From Sycobia sp. Sy_11 (Eukaryota; Arthropoda; Insecta; Hymenoptera; Epichrysomallidae): a stretch of DNA of 64,000 nt. Positions 14,822 through 27,630 of this stretch are shown here, piece by piece. The stretch spans positions 2,626,501-2,690,500 of the forward strand of contig JACCIC010000052.1 in NCBI GenBank assembly GCA_018907035.1, given 5' to 3'. Every line of letters begins with the position of its first letter. Position 1 is the first letter of the stretch. The position numbers and the translations under genes are program-made. The notes beneath the pieces are model-generated. The model was not told where the DNA came from. It saw only the letters and a program-made list of their open reading frames with translations, and did not search any database.

Positions 14822-14877
14822 GATGCAGTGGATGAAAAAAAGCAACAACAATTCGACAGCAATGTCTACACCAATAA
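14822..14877 (+). CDS. path: SLC36 transporter, first certain coding exon (N-terminal tail)
   Basis: Acceptor TTTATTACAG precedes GATGCAGTGG and the donor is AA|GTAAGT. It encodes 18 codons plus two bases, reading Asp-Ala-Val-Asp-Glu-Lys-Lys and so on, a polar tail expected in the cytosol. The frame is fixed by phase continuity with the next exon. Supported by splice sites and phase rather than strong homology, so slightly less certain than the membrane exons. The intron to the next exon (14,878-15,648) is AT-rich. Confidence 0.7.
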
Positions 14878-17800
14878 GTAAGTTTCCAATTTGTCCTATT
14901 TGTTTTGTTTCCTGTTATCTAATGATATGCTGTTTATTTATAATAAATGAAATTTTAAAACAATCCTAATCTGTTCGAGCTATAGGTTTCGAAAAAAATG
15001 TTCAACTAGTTTAACCCGACAATATTGGAAAAAGATTAATTATTGAGTTTGATTCGAGTTAAATAAAATTAAAGAAGCGTGAAACGAAAATATATTTGAA
15101 ACATTACTGTTGGTTTATATGAAGCCTATAAATATTTTTCAGCTTTAGAATTATTAAAATAATAAATGAACTATATATTGAATTAGCAACCGATTACTTA
15201 CCTATTATTATGTATTTTATTCAAATTTCGTTAATGACTTATTTACTAAATTTCTTTATTATAAGTCTTCAATGCTGCGCACTTAACTGATTAAGCATAA
15301 TATTACACATAATGAATTTTCAATGATTTTTAATTGGACTGATTTCAATAAATCAATTATTTTTGTTAATAAGCATTTGAAATTCCTAAACGATAAATTA
15401 TAATCAATTAATTAATTAAATAAATAAATAAAAAAGAGAAGTAATTAATAAAATCTGACTTTAAAGTAGATAATGCGAATTAGAATATATAATAATGAAT
15501 TGAACTCTCAGCGGAAGTTTCCGCGCACGTGGAGCAAGAGCGCAAATTTCAAGCGGAAGCGATTGGAAAGTACCAATACCATAGTATATAAATATGCATA
15601 TATTTATTTCCATTTCGACATGTTTTGCTTGTGTGTCCTCTCGTGTAGATATCCGTCGAAGGACGCGGGAAACGGCTTCCACGTCGTCGAGCTTGAGGAC
15701 AAGAAGAAAATCAATAAGGAATTAGAAGGGGATTATGATCCGTACTCGCACCGCGAGGTTCAACATCCGACGACGTAAGTTCAATGCAACTGGCACGTGT
15801 GCGCTTATGTGTACGTGTATGTTAAATGTATATATTGTATATATATATATATATATATGAGCGAATAGTTTATTAATTCTACAAATATTGTAAGCATATG
15901 TAGAATCGATCAATAATTTTTCCTCTCACTCTATCTGGCACTTTTTTTCCTTATCACATTTGAATTCAGATTTATATGTATTAATGGTTATAAGTAAAAG
16001 AAAGGAAAAATATAAATAATAATCGTTTGACTTCTTCTTTTATACATATGTATATACTTATTCGGCTAGCGTTAAGGTATTCCAAGAAATCTGGTTGTTC
16101 ATTGTGGAAAAAAGTTTAAATATATACAGATATGCTTACATACATACATAATTAATTACATTTGCATTCATCTGGTTTCGCACAATCTCAATTTGCATAT
16201 AATTACATATACAGCTATTTTGCCAAAGCCTACCATTTGTTAGTTAGATAGTTGAAAATTAGATGATTGTTCATTTATTTTTCCGCTATTTTATTAGAAT
16301 AAAGGTTTGCCTATTACCTTTATTGACATTAAAAATTGTACAACCATGTTTTTTACTGTACTAAAGTATCTCAGTAATCGCTGCATATTTTAATATACAA
16401 TAGCGCAAATAATATATGAATATTCGGTATACATGTGAATTTTTATTCCGAAACTAGACATCGCGAATGCTTCTTTAATATACATTATTCTACAAATTCA
16501 ATTATTTTTAATTGACTGTTGTTAAAAAAATTTGCTGAAACAGTACCTGAAGATATATATCTCTGAATGTAATAAATAAGAAAAATAATACTTTTTAATA
16601 TCATTCTGTTAAAAAATAGATGACAATAATAATTATATTTCCTATTAGGATTGAGAGATTCTAAAATAATTTTTAAAATGAATAACTTTATTTTTCATTA
16701 ATTATATTCATTGTACTCATAAGTAACTTTTCCAATAGTACTTAAATTTAATTTACAGCTTTTTAATAAATTATTAATATTTCTTATATCTATAAATTAA
16801 GGAAGCACACGTCGAAAATAAAATATTCCTTTTGTAAGTAAAATACAGTTAGAAATGTGTGAGTGTAATAAATTATCCATATATATATATATATATATCA
16901 CTTGATAGATCCTGTTAAAGCAATGACATCAAAAAAGCAATAAGAAATGAAAAAGGTGTATGATAAAAGATATTCGCTATATACTTTTTGCGTATTAGTG
17001 CAAATGTGCAATAGCATTCCTCCGATAACCCCTTGGAGATTTTTTGGCATATATTTTGCAATTAAAAAATTGAATAGAACTTATGAATCGTGATTATTCG
17101 CATGTGCGCGCGCGCGAATGTGTGCGTGTGTGTGTGTGGGTGTATATTGTGTGGGAGCATATTATATACTGCATAATATTCGCGATCTGTTACCGTCGCG
17201 GCTTTCACCTTACGCTTATATTACCGCCATAACTTCAGTTTTCCTTTCAGCTGTTTAGATATGAGTATATTTATGGTGCACAGATTCTTTCAATTGCGCA
17301 TTTCACAATGCGCAGGTGCTATCGAATTATTTCTCGCTTTTCTTTTAAACCAAGTGCGTGTGATCTATATGTTTCGATTTTTTTATTTAATCGCCAACTT
17401 TTTAGTTATGACCGGTATATTTTACATTTCTTAATAGTAAGAATAATATTTGTTTTTTTATTTTCAACACAATTGGATAAATTATTACGTTATTCAACTA
17501 TAGATTTCTTTAAATTCATTCAATGTATCATTATCGCAAAGTATATGCAAATGATTGCACGTGACAAAATTAAATTTTCATTTATTAATACCACAAATAT
17601 ATTATTACAAAAAATATATTCTGATTAAGAATTCCAACGACTGTGAGCTCTTATACGCTTATAAACAAGTCGTTTTAACCAAAACAATATTCATTCCTTA
17701 TAAAAATTTTTTTGTAAATTGCAGAATATGCTCCATATTATTATTTGAAGCTAGTCAATGCAATTATCGTAGATGAATTTTTTTAAAGTATAATTTTCTA

Positions 17801-20231
17801 AAAATTCATTTTTTTAATCATGCATGTACTCAATATTAAACGATATCTCCTTGTAATGTTTTAAACGCATGTCAACAATAAAGCTGTTTTTCTAGTTATT
17901 TTGGTAGTTTATAAAATTCTACGTTATGAAGGAAATATAATATTATATAATATTATTTACTTAAAAATTTTTAAATATTATTTAATGTTTAACAAAATAA
18001 TCAATCTTTGAAAAAAGGAAAAGAAAACAGTTTTCTTGATATTTGCTTATCTGTTAAAATTAAATATGAAGATACACTTCACTGAAAAACATAATTTTTA
18101 TAATCATTATTAACTATAAGCAAAACGAAAGTCATATACTACTGTTTGACAGACGTACCATCTGTTAAATACATAACGATATACAACGAAAAGTGTCAGA
18201 TATATAGAATTCAATTGTTTCTGACTTTAAACATTGAATCCAAGATACTAAAAAATTGTCCATTTACAATCCCATGGTGTATCTGGTATCGTAATCGGAA
18301 AATCCCTTCATAATTGCAGATTCTGGGAAACGCTATTCCACCTAATGAAAGGTAGTCTAGGAACGGGAATTTTGGCGATGCCCAAGGCCTTCGAGAATGC
18401 CGGTTACATAGTTGGCATCATCGGCACCCTAATAATCGGACTCCTGTGCACTTATTGCATACGTGTCCTAATCAAATCCGAGTATGAGCTGTGCAAAAGG
18501 AGACAAATACCATCGATGACTTATCCGAAAACTATGCAGGCCTCCTTGGAAGAGGGGCCTCAATGCCTCAGGCGATTCTCGAAATATTGCCCGTAAGTTC
18601 TGTTTTTCAAATATATATTTCTTAAATATATTCAAAAATATATGCGTTCTTCAAGCCAAGTTTCAAATCTCAAGTGCCGGCCCTTAAAAGTCAGCTTCAA
18701 ATTGACGGTGTCTTAAATTTATGTTCTAGCCTATTATAATGTATTAATAATTACAATATTAAACACTTCTTTTATTATCTTCTGTATATGTTGATTATAC
18801 ACGTAATTTGCCATAAAGGCGACTTTTAAAGAATATAGTTTGAACAATTAATTTGTACTTCCACTTCTAGAACAATAATTAACTATAATGTTAATGTAAT
18901 GCATACATGCATAAGATGTCGAGGAAAGAATAAATTAAAAGAAAAAAAAACTTAAAAACCTGTTGTGGATATTCTTTTTTTTAAATATTTCAAAAGTAAC
19001 GGAATTTTCTGATGATTAATCCTGCGTTTTTTTATTATCATAAAATAATTGAAACATCTTTTACTGAAATTTTTCCACACACTTTCCTGAAACGGAATAA
19101 TTCTATGTATGTATCAAAACACGAAAGAACTTGTGTCAATATATCATTAGTGTTTAGATATGATAACGATACTTGAAAAATTCCACCTCTACCTCTTCAC
19201 TATTTGTGAAGAAACAAAGTCGTTGCTTCATTAATTACGCCGAGACATATAGTTGGTTTTGTTTAATTTTAGACATACAAATAAACAAAAATGATGTCAG
19301 TAACTATACGCTCACGTTTTTCTCGTGACTTTTTTCAGACACATTACGAATACGTTTCTCATGATTTATCAATTGGGTACTTGCTGTGTCTATACTGTCT
19401 TCATAGCCGAGAATCTCAAAAAGGTAAGTAAACATCTAAACATTGTAAAGAATTATTTCCTCGCATATTTCAGTACACTTGTTGCCTATTTTTATAAACA
19501 GTAACAAGATATCTGGGTCAGGGAAAACTTTTATGACCGATCCGGAAGGCGTTAAAAGCAATATAACTTTGATTTGAAATCGAATTAAATCAAAGCTGTT
19601 CTAAGTTCCGCATCAGGAATAACCTTCACTTCGATTTTGTCATTCAGTCTCTATATATCTATCGCTATACCTAGTAACATTGAATTGAAGTCTTAGTTAA
19701 TCAATCCGTTGATATTTCGTCAGAAAAAGTTTAAGAGTTAAATTCCGGTTCGAGTAGAGAGCTTTTATCGATTGTTTAATTTACACTTTCCAATTAATCT
19801 GCAAATTGATGCCTTTATATACATCTATATAAAAGGTTTTTAAATAATAATTTTAAAAAACTCACTATTACAAGTATTAGTATACTAAAAGAAAATTATT
19901 TCATCGCAGGCCCTGGACAATTTTGTTGAGCCAATAGACGTTAGGCTTTACATGGCAGCACTTCTCCTACCACTGATTCTTATCAATTGGGTGCGCAACT
20001 TAAAATTACTTGCTCCTTTATCAACCATAGCTAATGGAATAACTTTCGTCAGTTTTGGTATCATATTGTACTACCTCTTTAGAGATCCTATAACGTTCGA
20101 AGGAAAAGACCAAGTCGGGGAAATGACGAATTTTCCTCTCTTCCTGGGCACTGTCCTTTTCGCTCTTGAAGCTATTGGCGTGGTAAGTTTAAATTTTAAT
20201 AAATTTCGTAACTTACTTCGTATTCATATAA

Positions 20232-20294
<63 letters not shown>

Positions 20295-20361
20295 AAAGGT
20301 TCATAAATTGCATTTTCATTCGATTTTTGGATTTTGATTGTGCAGTTTGCAATTCTAAAAT

Positions 20362-20424
<63 letters not shown>

Positions 20425-23183
20425 TGGACTGATACAGCAGACAATTTATGTTTCATTATATAAGAGCTCATATCAATACAATAGTCTTAAGTTTATATTT
20501 AGTAAGGTAATTGAAAAAAAAAATTATTTCTGTAATAATGATTTAGATTAATTTCAAATAGTTAAAGTTACGGCTGAGTCGCGTTTATATTTCTAGCTTT
20601 ACGTATGCTAATGTTTTAAATCACGTATTACTATACTTCTACTATATAGAAGTTAAAAAAACTTGCCTCGTTAGGTAATAAAAGAGAAATAATATAATTA
20701 AATGTATATGCAGATCATGCCACTAGAAAACGAGATGAAAAAGCCAAAGGCCTTCATGAATCCTTGCGGCGTTCTCAATATCGGCATGGCTCTCAACGTT
20801 ATTTTATACGTGGGCATGGGACTCTTCGGTTATCTATGGTATGGTAAAGGCGTCGATGGGACAATTACGACAAATCTGCCAAAAGGCGAAATTCCCAGCA
20901 TTGTCGTGCAAATTCTACTAGCTATTGCAATTTACGTAACCCATTCGCTTCAGTGTTACGTGGCGATTGACATCTCCTGGAACGAATACATTCAGCCCAA
21001 AGTTAAGCACATTAGCGCCAAGGCTCAACTATTTTGGGAATATGTTATCAGGACATCTCTAGTAATTGTCACGTGTAAGTATTCGTTTTATTTTTAATAG
21101 GAAAATCGGGTATTGTGCGAATAATAAAGAATTTATCAAGATTTAGATAAAAAATGTTACTCAAACTTCAAAATTTTTTTAGATAGCAATTTCTGAACGT
21201 AAGTTTTTCATAGTATATTGCATTTAGTTTATAACGGTTCTCTTCTTCAAGAAATTTGTTTTAAATGATAAATTTGATTTGATTTTTGCAAACACTTCTA
21301 GTAACATTATTTATTGGACGCCTTCTCAAGGAAAACTGCAATAGTTTTTAAGATATAAATAATATTTTGAATAACAGACTGACAATTAAATTTAATGTAA
21401 AACTTCAAGTTTAAATTACTGACCAAACAAACTATTAGTCAATTATAAAGTGTCATCTCAGTATTTCGCCAACGCACACACACACACGCGCGCGCGCGCA
21501 CGCACGCATAAGCATGATACGTGCAAGTGGTAACGAGAGTGTCAGTCAAACTATTACAAATAATTATTATTATTCAATACTAACAGTAATTTTAATGGAA
21601 TGAAATGTCAAATATGACATTTTCATATTCTGTTTTTAAATAATAAGTGTATGATTTATATAATGTTTTTATTATGATATTTATTTATATAAATTATTAT
21701 TTATATTGAAAATTGTTACAATTAGTGTTGAAAAAAGTAAATGTTAGACAATAATTAAAATAATTCAACAATAAATAAGTAGTAATTTTTTCTAGGTTAT
21801 TCATTTAAATTAATTAAACAAATTTTAACTACTTAAATGGGAACCAATGATCAATAAAAAGACATTTTTCATTGATGAGAAAGAGCTAATAACTTGGTCG
21901 CCACTATTGTTAGTTGCCTTCACAAAAAGTCCACTTTATTGAAAGATGAATTTTTGTCAAATAGTAGTCAAAAAAATAATCAAATTCCTTTTGGTACATA
22001 TATAGACAATTTTCTTGGTCTAAAATATTATTAGAATTTATTGCATAGTATATTTGATACACCCATATTACGAACATTCTCTTATGTTACAATTTGCTGT
22101 TATTAACTGACCATGTTCCGTAATATGTAATAATATGTAATATGCGCATCAAAAGTTCGCACATATATTTTAAAATCAATATTCATTTTACTCGAATAAT
22201 GCCCTAAGTCATATCATTGATTATTCAAATTGTAGAGTAAGACTCTAGACAAGTGTAAAAGAAAGTTGTGTGCTTGATCTACCGAGTTTTAATTACCAAA
22301 CACATTTCTTGCTTGAATTAGATGTTGGCATCAGGAAAGAGCTTATTTTTTTAAGTTTACTAAGCTAATTCGATTTAACTAAACTAGAAATGTATCTTTC
22401 ATTATAAAATATGTATTCTGTAAAATGTATATTTTCATTATAAAATATGTATTCTGACACAATGTGTTTGACTCGCAACAAAGCTAAATCATAAAATCAA
22501 TAATTTTAGCCGTTTAACCAGCCCTTAACTATTTTTTGATCTGAAAATCAGCTTTTAAAAATATCTGAATAGGAAATCGGTTAATCAACTTTCTAACTAT
22601 ATATTTTATCCAGGAATTATCGACAAGTTTCTTCAGAATTTCCTTTCATAACGGGCTTTGAGATGAAAAAGCTTTGAGTATATGACCTTTAGGCATAGCA
22701 GGTAATACCTCATAATGTACTACTTTACTTAGGGGTACCAATATATTCATGATTTCTTGTAAATCTCATTATCTGTAACTATACTGACTTGTAAAAAAAT
22801 GGATTTTTAATGATGACTTGATATATCTTTATATTAATCATCTTGAAATCATTGGTAAAAGCATATTAATAATATCAATAAAATTATATTCACTTTACAA
22901 AATAATATACCATTATTATTTATTTACTCTAGTTATTTTGGCAATTTCCATCCCGGAGCTAGAATTGTTCATCTCTCTTTTTGGCGCACTCTGCTTGTCG
23001 GCCTTGGGCATTTCATTTCCGGCGATGATCCAGACCTGTGCCTTTTGGAAGGTGAAGACGGGTCGCGAACGTATTTTCCTCGCGACGAAGAATGGAGCGG
23101 TGATATTGTTCGGAATCTTGGGGCTCGTAATCGGCACTTACACAAGCCTCGATAAAATCTTTCAGAAGTTCTCGATCGATTAA
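14822..23183 (+). CDS. path: Proton-coupled amino-acid transporter, SLC36/PAT family (pathetic-like)
   Basis: Integral membrane symporter predicted to move small amino acids with protons, on plasma or lysosomal membranes. In flies the family member pathetic links amino-acid supply to growth. Seven exons join in frame: 14822-14877, 15649-15774, 18320-18592, 19339-19423, 19910-20182, 20714-21074 and 22933-23183, all with AG acceptors and GT donors. Together they give 1,425 coding bases, about 474 residues plus stop, close to the usual PAT length. A hydrophilic, Lys-rich N-tail precedes the family hallmark GSLGTGILAMPKAF in the first membrane segment; about ten further hydrophobic segments follow. 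NFPLFLGTVLFALEAIGVV, FGYLWYG and an SIPELELFISLFGALC segment are also typical. The start codon is not in these exons. Assignment to the family is firm; orthology to path itself is likely. Confidence 0.9.
15649..15774 (+). CDS. path: SLC36 transporter exon 2 (cytosolic N-tail)
   Basis: Acceptor TCGTGTAG, donor AC|GTAAGT. Encodes a hydrophilic stretch including DAGNGFHVVELEDKKK and ending in DYDPYSHREVQHPTT just before the first membrane segment, as in other insect PATs. An in-frame ATG at 15,620 upstream of the acceptor could serve an alternative transcript starting inside the preceding intron, but the conventional splice is more likely. The following intron (15,775-18,319, 2.5 kb) holds only AT-rich DNA and short microsatellites. 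Confidence 0.82.
18320..18592 (+). CDS. path: SLC36 transporter exon 3 (TM1-TM2)
   Basis: Acceptor TAATTGCAG, donor CC|GTAAGT. It carries the PAT signature GSLGTGILAMPKAFENAG of the unwound first membrane helix that binds substrate in this fold, then a second hydrophobic segment IIGTLIIGLLCTYCI. The codon bias is clearly more GC-rich than the flanking introns. The downstream intron (18,593-19,338) shows nothing notable. Confidence 0.95.
19339..19423 (+). CDS. path: SLC36 transporter exon 4 (TM3)
   Basis: Acceptor CTTTTTTCAG, donor AAG|GTAAGT. Encodes 28 codons with a hydrophobic segment, TFLMIYQLGTCCVYTVFIAEN, matching the third membrane helix of PAT proteins in position and character. Phase fits exons 3 and 5. 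The following intron is 19,424-19,909. Confidence 0.92.
19910..20182 (+). CDS. path: SLC36 transporter exon 5 (middle membrane helices)
   Basis: Acceptor TTCATCGCAG, donor GTG|GTAAGT; exactly 91 codons. Contains hydrophobic helices ALLLPLILINWV and ANGITFVSFGIILYYLF and the conserved NFPLFLGTVLFALEAIGVV segment. Translation past the donor runs into (TG)n and (TA)n repeats of the intron, which confirms the exon end. Confidence 0.95.
20245..20421. repeat. Two intronic microsatellites: (TG)n then (TA)n
   Basis: A TG run (about 20,245-20,290) and a TA run (about 20,364-20,421) lie within 250 bases of the exon 5 donor. They explain the odd long open frame that reads out of exon 5. No coding role. 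Confidence 0.93.
20714..21074 (+). CDS. path: SLC36 transporter exon 6
   Basis: Acceptor TATATGCAG, donor ACGT|GTAAGT. Begins with MPLENEMKKPKAF, a conserved cytosolic loop after the central helix, then GMALNVILYVGMGLFGYLWYG, an extracellular loop with TITTNLP, and further helices ending in RTSLVIVT. The split codon at the 3' end joins in phase with exon 7. Confidence 0.95.
22933..23183 (+). CDS. path: SLC36 transporter last coding exon
   Basis: Acceptor TTTACTCTAG. Encodes the last two to three membrane helices, including the conserved SIPELELFISLFGALCLSALGISFPA and GAVILFGILGLVIGTYTSL, then a short tail and TAA stop. The preceding intron (21,075-22,932) is 1.9 kb of AT-rich DNA with an imperfect direct repeat near 22,397-22,455. 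Confidence 0.95.
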
Positions 23184-23201
23184 CAAATTAGCATTCTATA
23201 G

Positions 23202-23207
23202 AATAAA
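23202..23207 (+). terminator. Polyadenylation signal candidate of the transporter gene
   Basis: AATAAA 19 bases after the stop codon of the SLC36 gene. Other AATAAA motifs follow in this AT-rich DNA, so a longer 3' UTR is equally possible. Confidence 0.45.
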
Positions 23208-23705
23208 GGCGAATAGTCAAAGATTTCCGTATATATAGCTGTCCTTAAGGGACCAACGAGAAGAAACCTTCCGAATAACCAGAGAATAACAGCACGTAAG
23301 CATTATAATTTACGATATTATGTATTTCCGCAGAGCGTTCACGTGGCTTTCGGAGACTAAAACCTTTTATAATATTTATATACAGTGAACAGAACAAATA
23401 CGCTGCTAGTCTATATATTGGCGATAAAATTGACCATCATTGGATTAAGTTTTTTAAAGTAATCACATATGCACTTCATCATTTTAATTATAAAATCGTA
23501 ACGTTCTCATCTCATTATATATCGAGAATAGTCGAAATATTTGATTATATATATGTGCAACAATATAGTTAAAAATCTATAAGAACGAGCAATACTTTGA
23601 TCATTGTTAAAATATTTTTTAATACAGTTTTTAAACAAAACTTAAGTGACCTTTAAAAAATTAAAAAATTAGAAAATCTTGTGCCAATTTCATTCGGTGA
23701 TATTC

Positions 23706-23747
<42 letters not shown>

Positions 23748-26700
23748 ATCGCTCATTTCAAAGTGATAAATTCGTAGTCCATTGAAATCGATAAACTATT
23801 ACCTAAGATATAGAAGTTTAAATAAGTCGTTAGTAACATTTTTATTAAAATAATTATTGAAAATTCCTATTCTCGAGGCTTACGAAGACTCGATCGCTAC
23901 AGCGAAGAACTAGAAATTCACAATCATCGCTTTAAAATCTACATGTGCTTTGTTCATCAACACATTGTAGACCTCTGCTGCTGATTAGCATCAGTATTTG
24001 GAGCAACAATAGAGCGACGTCAACTAAAATAAAAAAATTCCTACTCTCGATTTAGTGTTGTAATTTATTAAGCATTAAGATTTAGAATAACAAAAAATAT
24101 AGTATGGAATAAGACTCTGGCAGATTTAAAAGTTGAAATTTTGTAGTGCATTTGCTTTATTTCCTTAGATAAAAGCGAAATCACTTTTGAACTAGTTCGA
24201 TTAGTAGATAGTTACCAATATCTTTAGATTCAGTGTTTGTCACTGAGCTTTGAGAGTTTCAATAAATTTATAATTTTAAATTGATAGAGTAAATCGCGCA
24301 TTAAGCATTAATTGGCATAATTTAGTTCTGCATCGAAAATAATTTATAAAATATGAGCCACGTTAATATAATATTTGTACCAATGTTGGCTATTTGAAGG
24401 ATACAATTTTAATTATCAAAAAAAAATTGAATGGACAAGAGACTCAATGTAGAAGAATTATTGCAATATGATCATCAGTTATATTTTAAGCAGTAGTTTA
24501 ATCATGGCTAATTAAATATCAAATATAATACATGAGATTATTCAATGAGTATTAATTTTTATGTGTATAAATCCTTAACAGTTGTATGTAAGTATACGGA
24601 ACGGAAGCTGCGATCTTTCAACTATAAAAAGTATACGGTCGCGACGGAGTGGCGCATTTTAATAAATAAGGAAGTTTACGACTGCGATTTTATGTTAAGA
24701 GATTTAAAGAGAAACTTTAGTAACAATAATTTAAGTTTAATCGAAAATATAAAAAAATTATTAAAAAAAAGTATTTATTTTTTATTATGATTGCATATAT
24801 TCGAAACAAAAGGTTTGTTATAAGAGTAAAAATGGCTCGCTCATTGGCATCATTTATATTGACGTGTGTGTGACATTTTAAAAATAACCTGCTTTAGTTT
24901 AAAAATAATACCCCAATGATCTTCGTTCGAAGTGCCAGGGTCTGAAGTAGTTTATTTGTATTAAGAAGCGTAATAGTCAGATTTTGCTTTGCTTTATACA
25001 CATCTATTTCCAAATCGTTTTTTCCTTAGCAAAATGCGGAATTTTATTCTTTACACAACATTACTGATTTATATCTTAACATTTGCTTCCATGAATCTTT
25101 ATAATCAATTACATAAGCAAGTAAATAATCATGAAAAATCATTCTACTACTAACATTGATAAAGTTTATATAGGTTTAAAAGTTATAGATGCTCAACGTT
25201 TTTAATATATAAGACCATTGGATAGTTTTGCATAAATGAAATTATTTTAGTAGTTATTTGCGAGTTCCTAATAGGACTTTATAAGAATGTAAATACGTAT
25301 ATTTACTATATTAATTTTTTTAAACGCTGTCTTGATAACAGTATTTATTTGGGTTTTTACAAAATTGTTACATTAAATAATTAATGCATTGATCTAACTA
25401 TTGAAATTATTAGTTTCAATATTACAATACGAGTTCCATAAATTTAATTAAGGTTAGAAAATATGAAAATTGCAACAGATGCATTATAATGTTATTACGT
25501 AGTGTAAATAAAGCAAAGATTTGTAAGCAACACCAAATTGTATTAGATTAATTAAATATGTTCTGATTGGATGCAAAACTAATATTCTAACGATGAATTT
25601 TCGTCGTTATTTGTATAATTCGTATTGATAGTGCCGATATTCGGCAATTGTAAATAATTTTAGATATTGTTAAATGCACACGAGCGATTAAATTTTAAGA
25701 ACAATCGTGATGATGTTGAAATGTTATAGCCTGTGATAAATACTGACATGATATTTTTGCGTTTTGCAGGCAAACACAAATAATATTTGTAGATTTGTAA
25801 ATATATATTTAATTATAATAAAAATAAGTGATAGTTAAATTAATAACTGGATTAATTTGATTTCTTCTATTTTCCTGTTCTTTTTTCCTACAGTTTTGAG
25901 AATTAATAACGGGCAATTCAAAACTGAAAACAAATAAATTATAACTATTTTTATGTAAAAATATATTTATAAATTTTTAATATATTCCATAAAATGTACA
26001 TTCATTTTTTTAACAGTTGCTGAAATTGTTAAACTAACTGTAAAACTTAGTTTTAAATTACATTTGAACATGAAATCAGTTGATGAATAGAATTGCAATA
26101 CTAGTTAAAATTTCACAGTCTTTTCTTCTTTTATTTTTTCGTGGTAAAACTTATTCATCATAATTTTTTGTTTTATCTTTATATTTATACAGTTCTAGCA
26201 TTGTGTACTTATTTCAATATATATTTTAATTCATTTTACAATAAAAACATAGTATTTTAACCTTAACATTAATATTTAAATAGTATTTTGTCATCAATTA
26301 TCTGAAATCGCAAGTAAAAAGTGAAAGGATATAATTGATGTTAACGTTTTTCTTTTGATTTTAAATATGAATAGTAAATAACGACAATCTTTTTAAATAT
26401 TGAATAGATTTTAATCTGTAATAAGTTTGTGATTAATGAATATAAAACTTATTCTATAAAATTCAATAAAATTCCGCTTACAATATAAATAAAACTCTTT
26501 CAGAAAGATTTATATTTTTCTTCTTAAATTCAAGTTTTCGTTTGTTTAAATAAAATAACTCTCCAAATTTATATTTCATTCAATATTTTGATTATTTATG
26601 AATAGTAAATATCTCATAACATGTATGCATGGATATCTAATTATATAGATGGATATGTATCTTTTCAAAACTATGAAAATTATTTTCTGGAGAACTACCG

Positions 26701-27040
26701 GAGTTATTATTCTATTATGCCTAAACACACTCATGATTCTTGTAAAAAACTTTATTGTATAATGAATAGAGAAACAAATGTAAATCGTAACTTAATGAAT
26801 AATAAACTGCAAATATAAAATTTAATTCTTAAACCTTAAGCTACTAAACTTGCTTCTTAACATTTATCCATATATAGTTAAATGAATATTAATAAAAATT
26901 TTCACTTATAATTTCATTTCAAGAGTTGACTTAAAGATATTTTGTTTTTCATTCATTTATTTATCATCAAATCGTCCTATACGTATTAGTCTCTAATTAA
27001 TGAACTCAACTATGAGTTATTGGCTTGAAACTTTGCGGGG
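23208..27040. other. AT-rich stretch, probably 3' UTR then intergenic
   Basis: No gene recognised on either strand. A (TA)n run lies at about 23,708-23,744. The open frame at 24,545-24,790 has no identifiable domain. The first part may be transcribed as a long 3' UTR of the transporter. Confidence 0.6.
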
Positions 27041-27049
27041 TCATTATTC

Positions 27050-27452
27050 AATATATACAGTGTGTCTCTTCGTGGCGCATGGCCGCCCGCTCCTTTCGTC
27101 GTCCTCAATCGACTCTCTACCTGATGCAAAAAGGTTATACCACCGAAAAATAGTAGCACGAGATATAATACATTCACCATAAACCACTATTAACATTTCC
27201 TTCGTTCCCGTTGCACTTTTACCAACTTTAAAAGAAAATTTAATTCAACAAGTTGTTCGATATTTTTATTAATCTTAAACAATGACAGCGTCCGTTTTGA
27301 GACTCTCACGCAAACTGCTACTAAATAGCTGTATGTAATTCGATGAACTTGAAACTTTGTATAGAGGTAGTGGCCAAAGTTTCATGAAGATGGCGCAAGT
27401 AGTACGGCTTTTGTATTCGTAGTCTTAAAACTTTTGGACACATTGTGTATAA
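27050..27452. mobile_element. Possible DNA-transposon remnant with weak inverted ends
   Basis: The left end reads TATACAGTGTGTC and the right end, on the opposite strand, reads TATACACAATGTGTCC: an imperfect inverted pair about 400 bases apart. The interior is GC-richer than its surroundings and shows no transposase. It resembles a short non-autonomous relic of a Tc1/mariner-type element. The end match is short, so this is tentative. Confidence 0.25.
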
Positions 27453-27531
27453 AAAACTGACAATTTTTATGTCCGCTAACAGTGAAAATTTTGAGAACTA
27501 AAATTTTATTACAATAGTACCTTACGCTACA

Positions 27532-27630
27532 TGTGCGAAAAGTAGACGATTACCGCACGCGCGAGAGATTGCCGCACTGCCTACGCTCATGCGGCATCGC
27601 ATGTGTGTAATCGACTATACTTTCCGCAAC
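27532..27630. mobile_element. Small palindromic, MITE-like element or foldback
   Basis: About 100 CpG-rich bases in AT-rich DNA whose two halves are near reverse complements. The left arm TGCGAAAAGTAGACGATTAC pairs with a right arm whose complement reads TGCGGAAAGTATAGTCGATTAC, and an inner TGCCGCA/TGCGGCA pair lies near the centre. It could be a miniature transposon or a transcribed hairpin. No target duplication is obvious. Confidence 0.4.

Noticed and set aside
15473..15778. 101-codon open frame as an intact single-exon gene overlapping transporter exon 2
   Set aside because: The 3' part is the transporter exon and the 5' part is intron read-through ahead of a good acceptor site.
24545..24790. 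Small gene downstream of the transporter
   Set aside because: 81 codons without any recognisable motif in AT-rich DNA; not better than chance.
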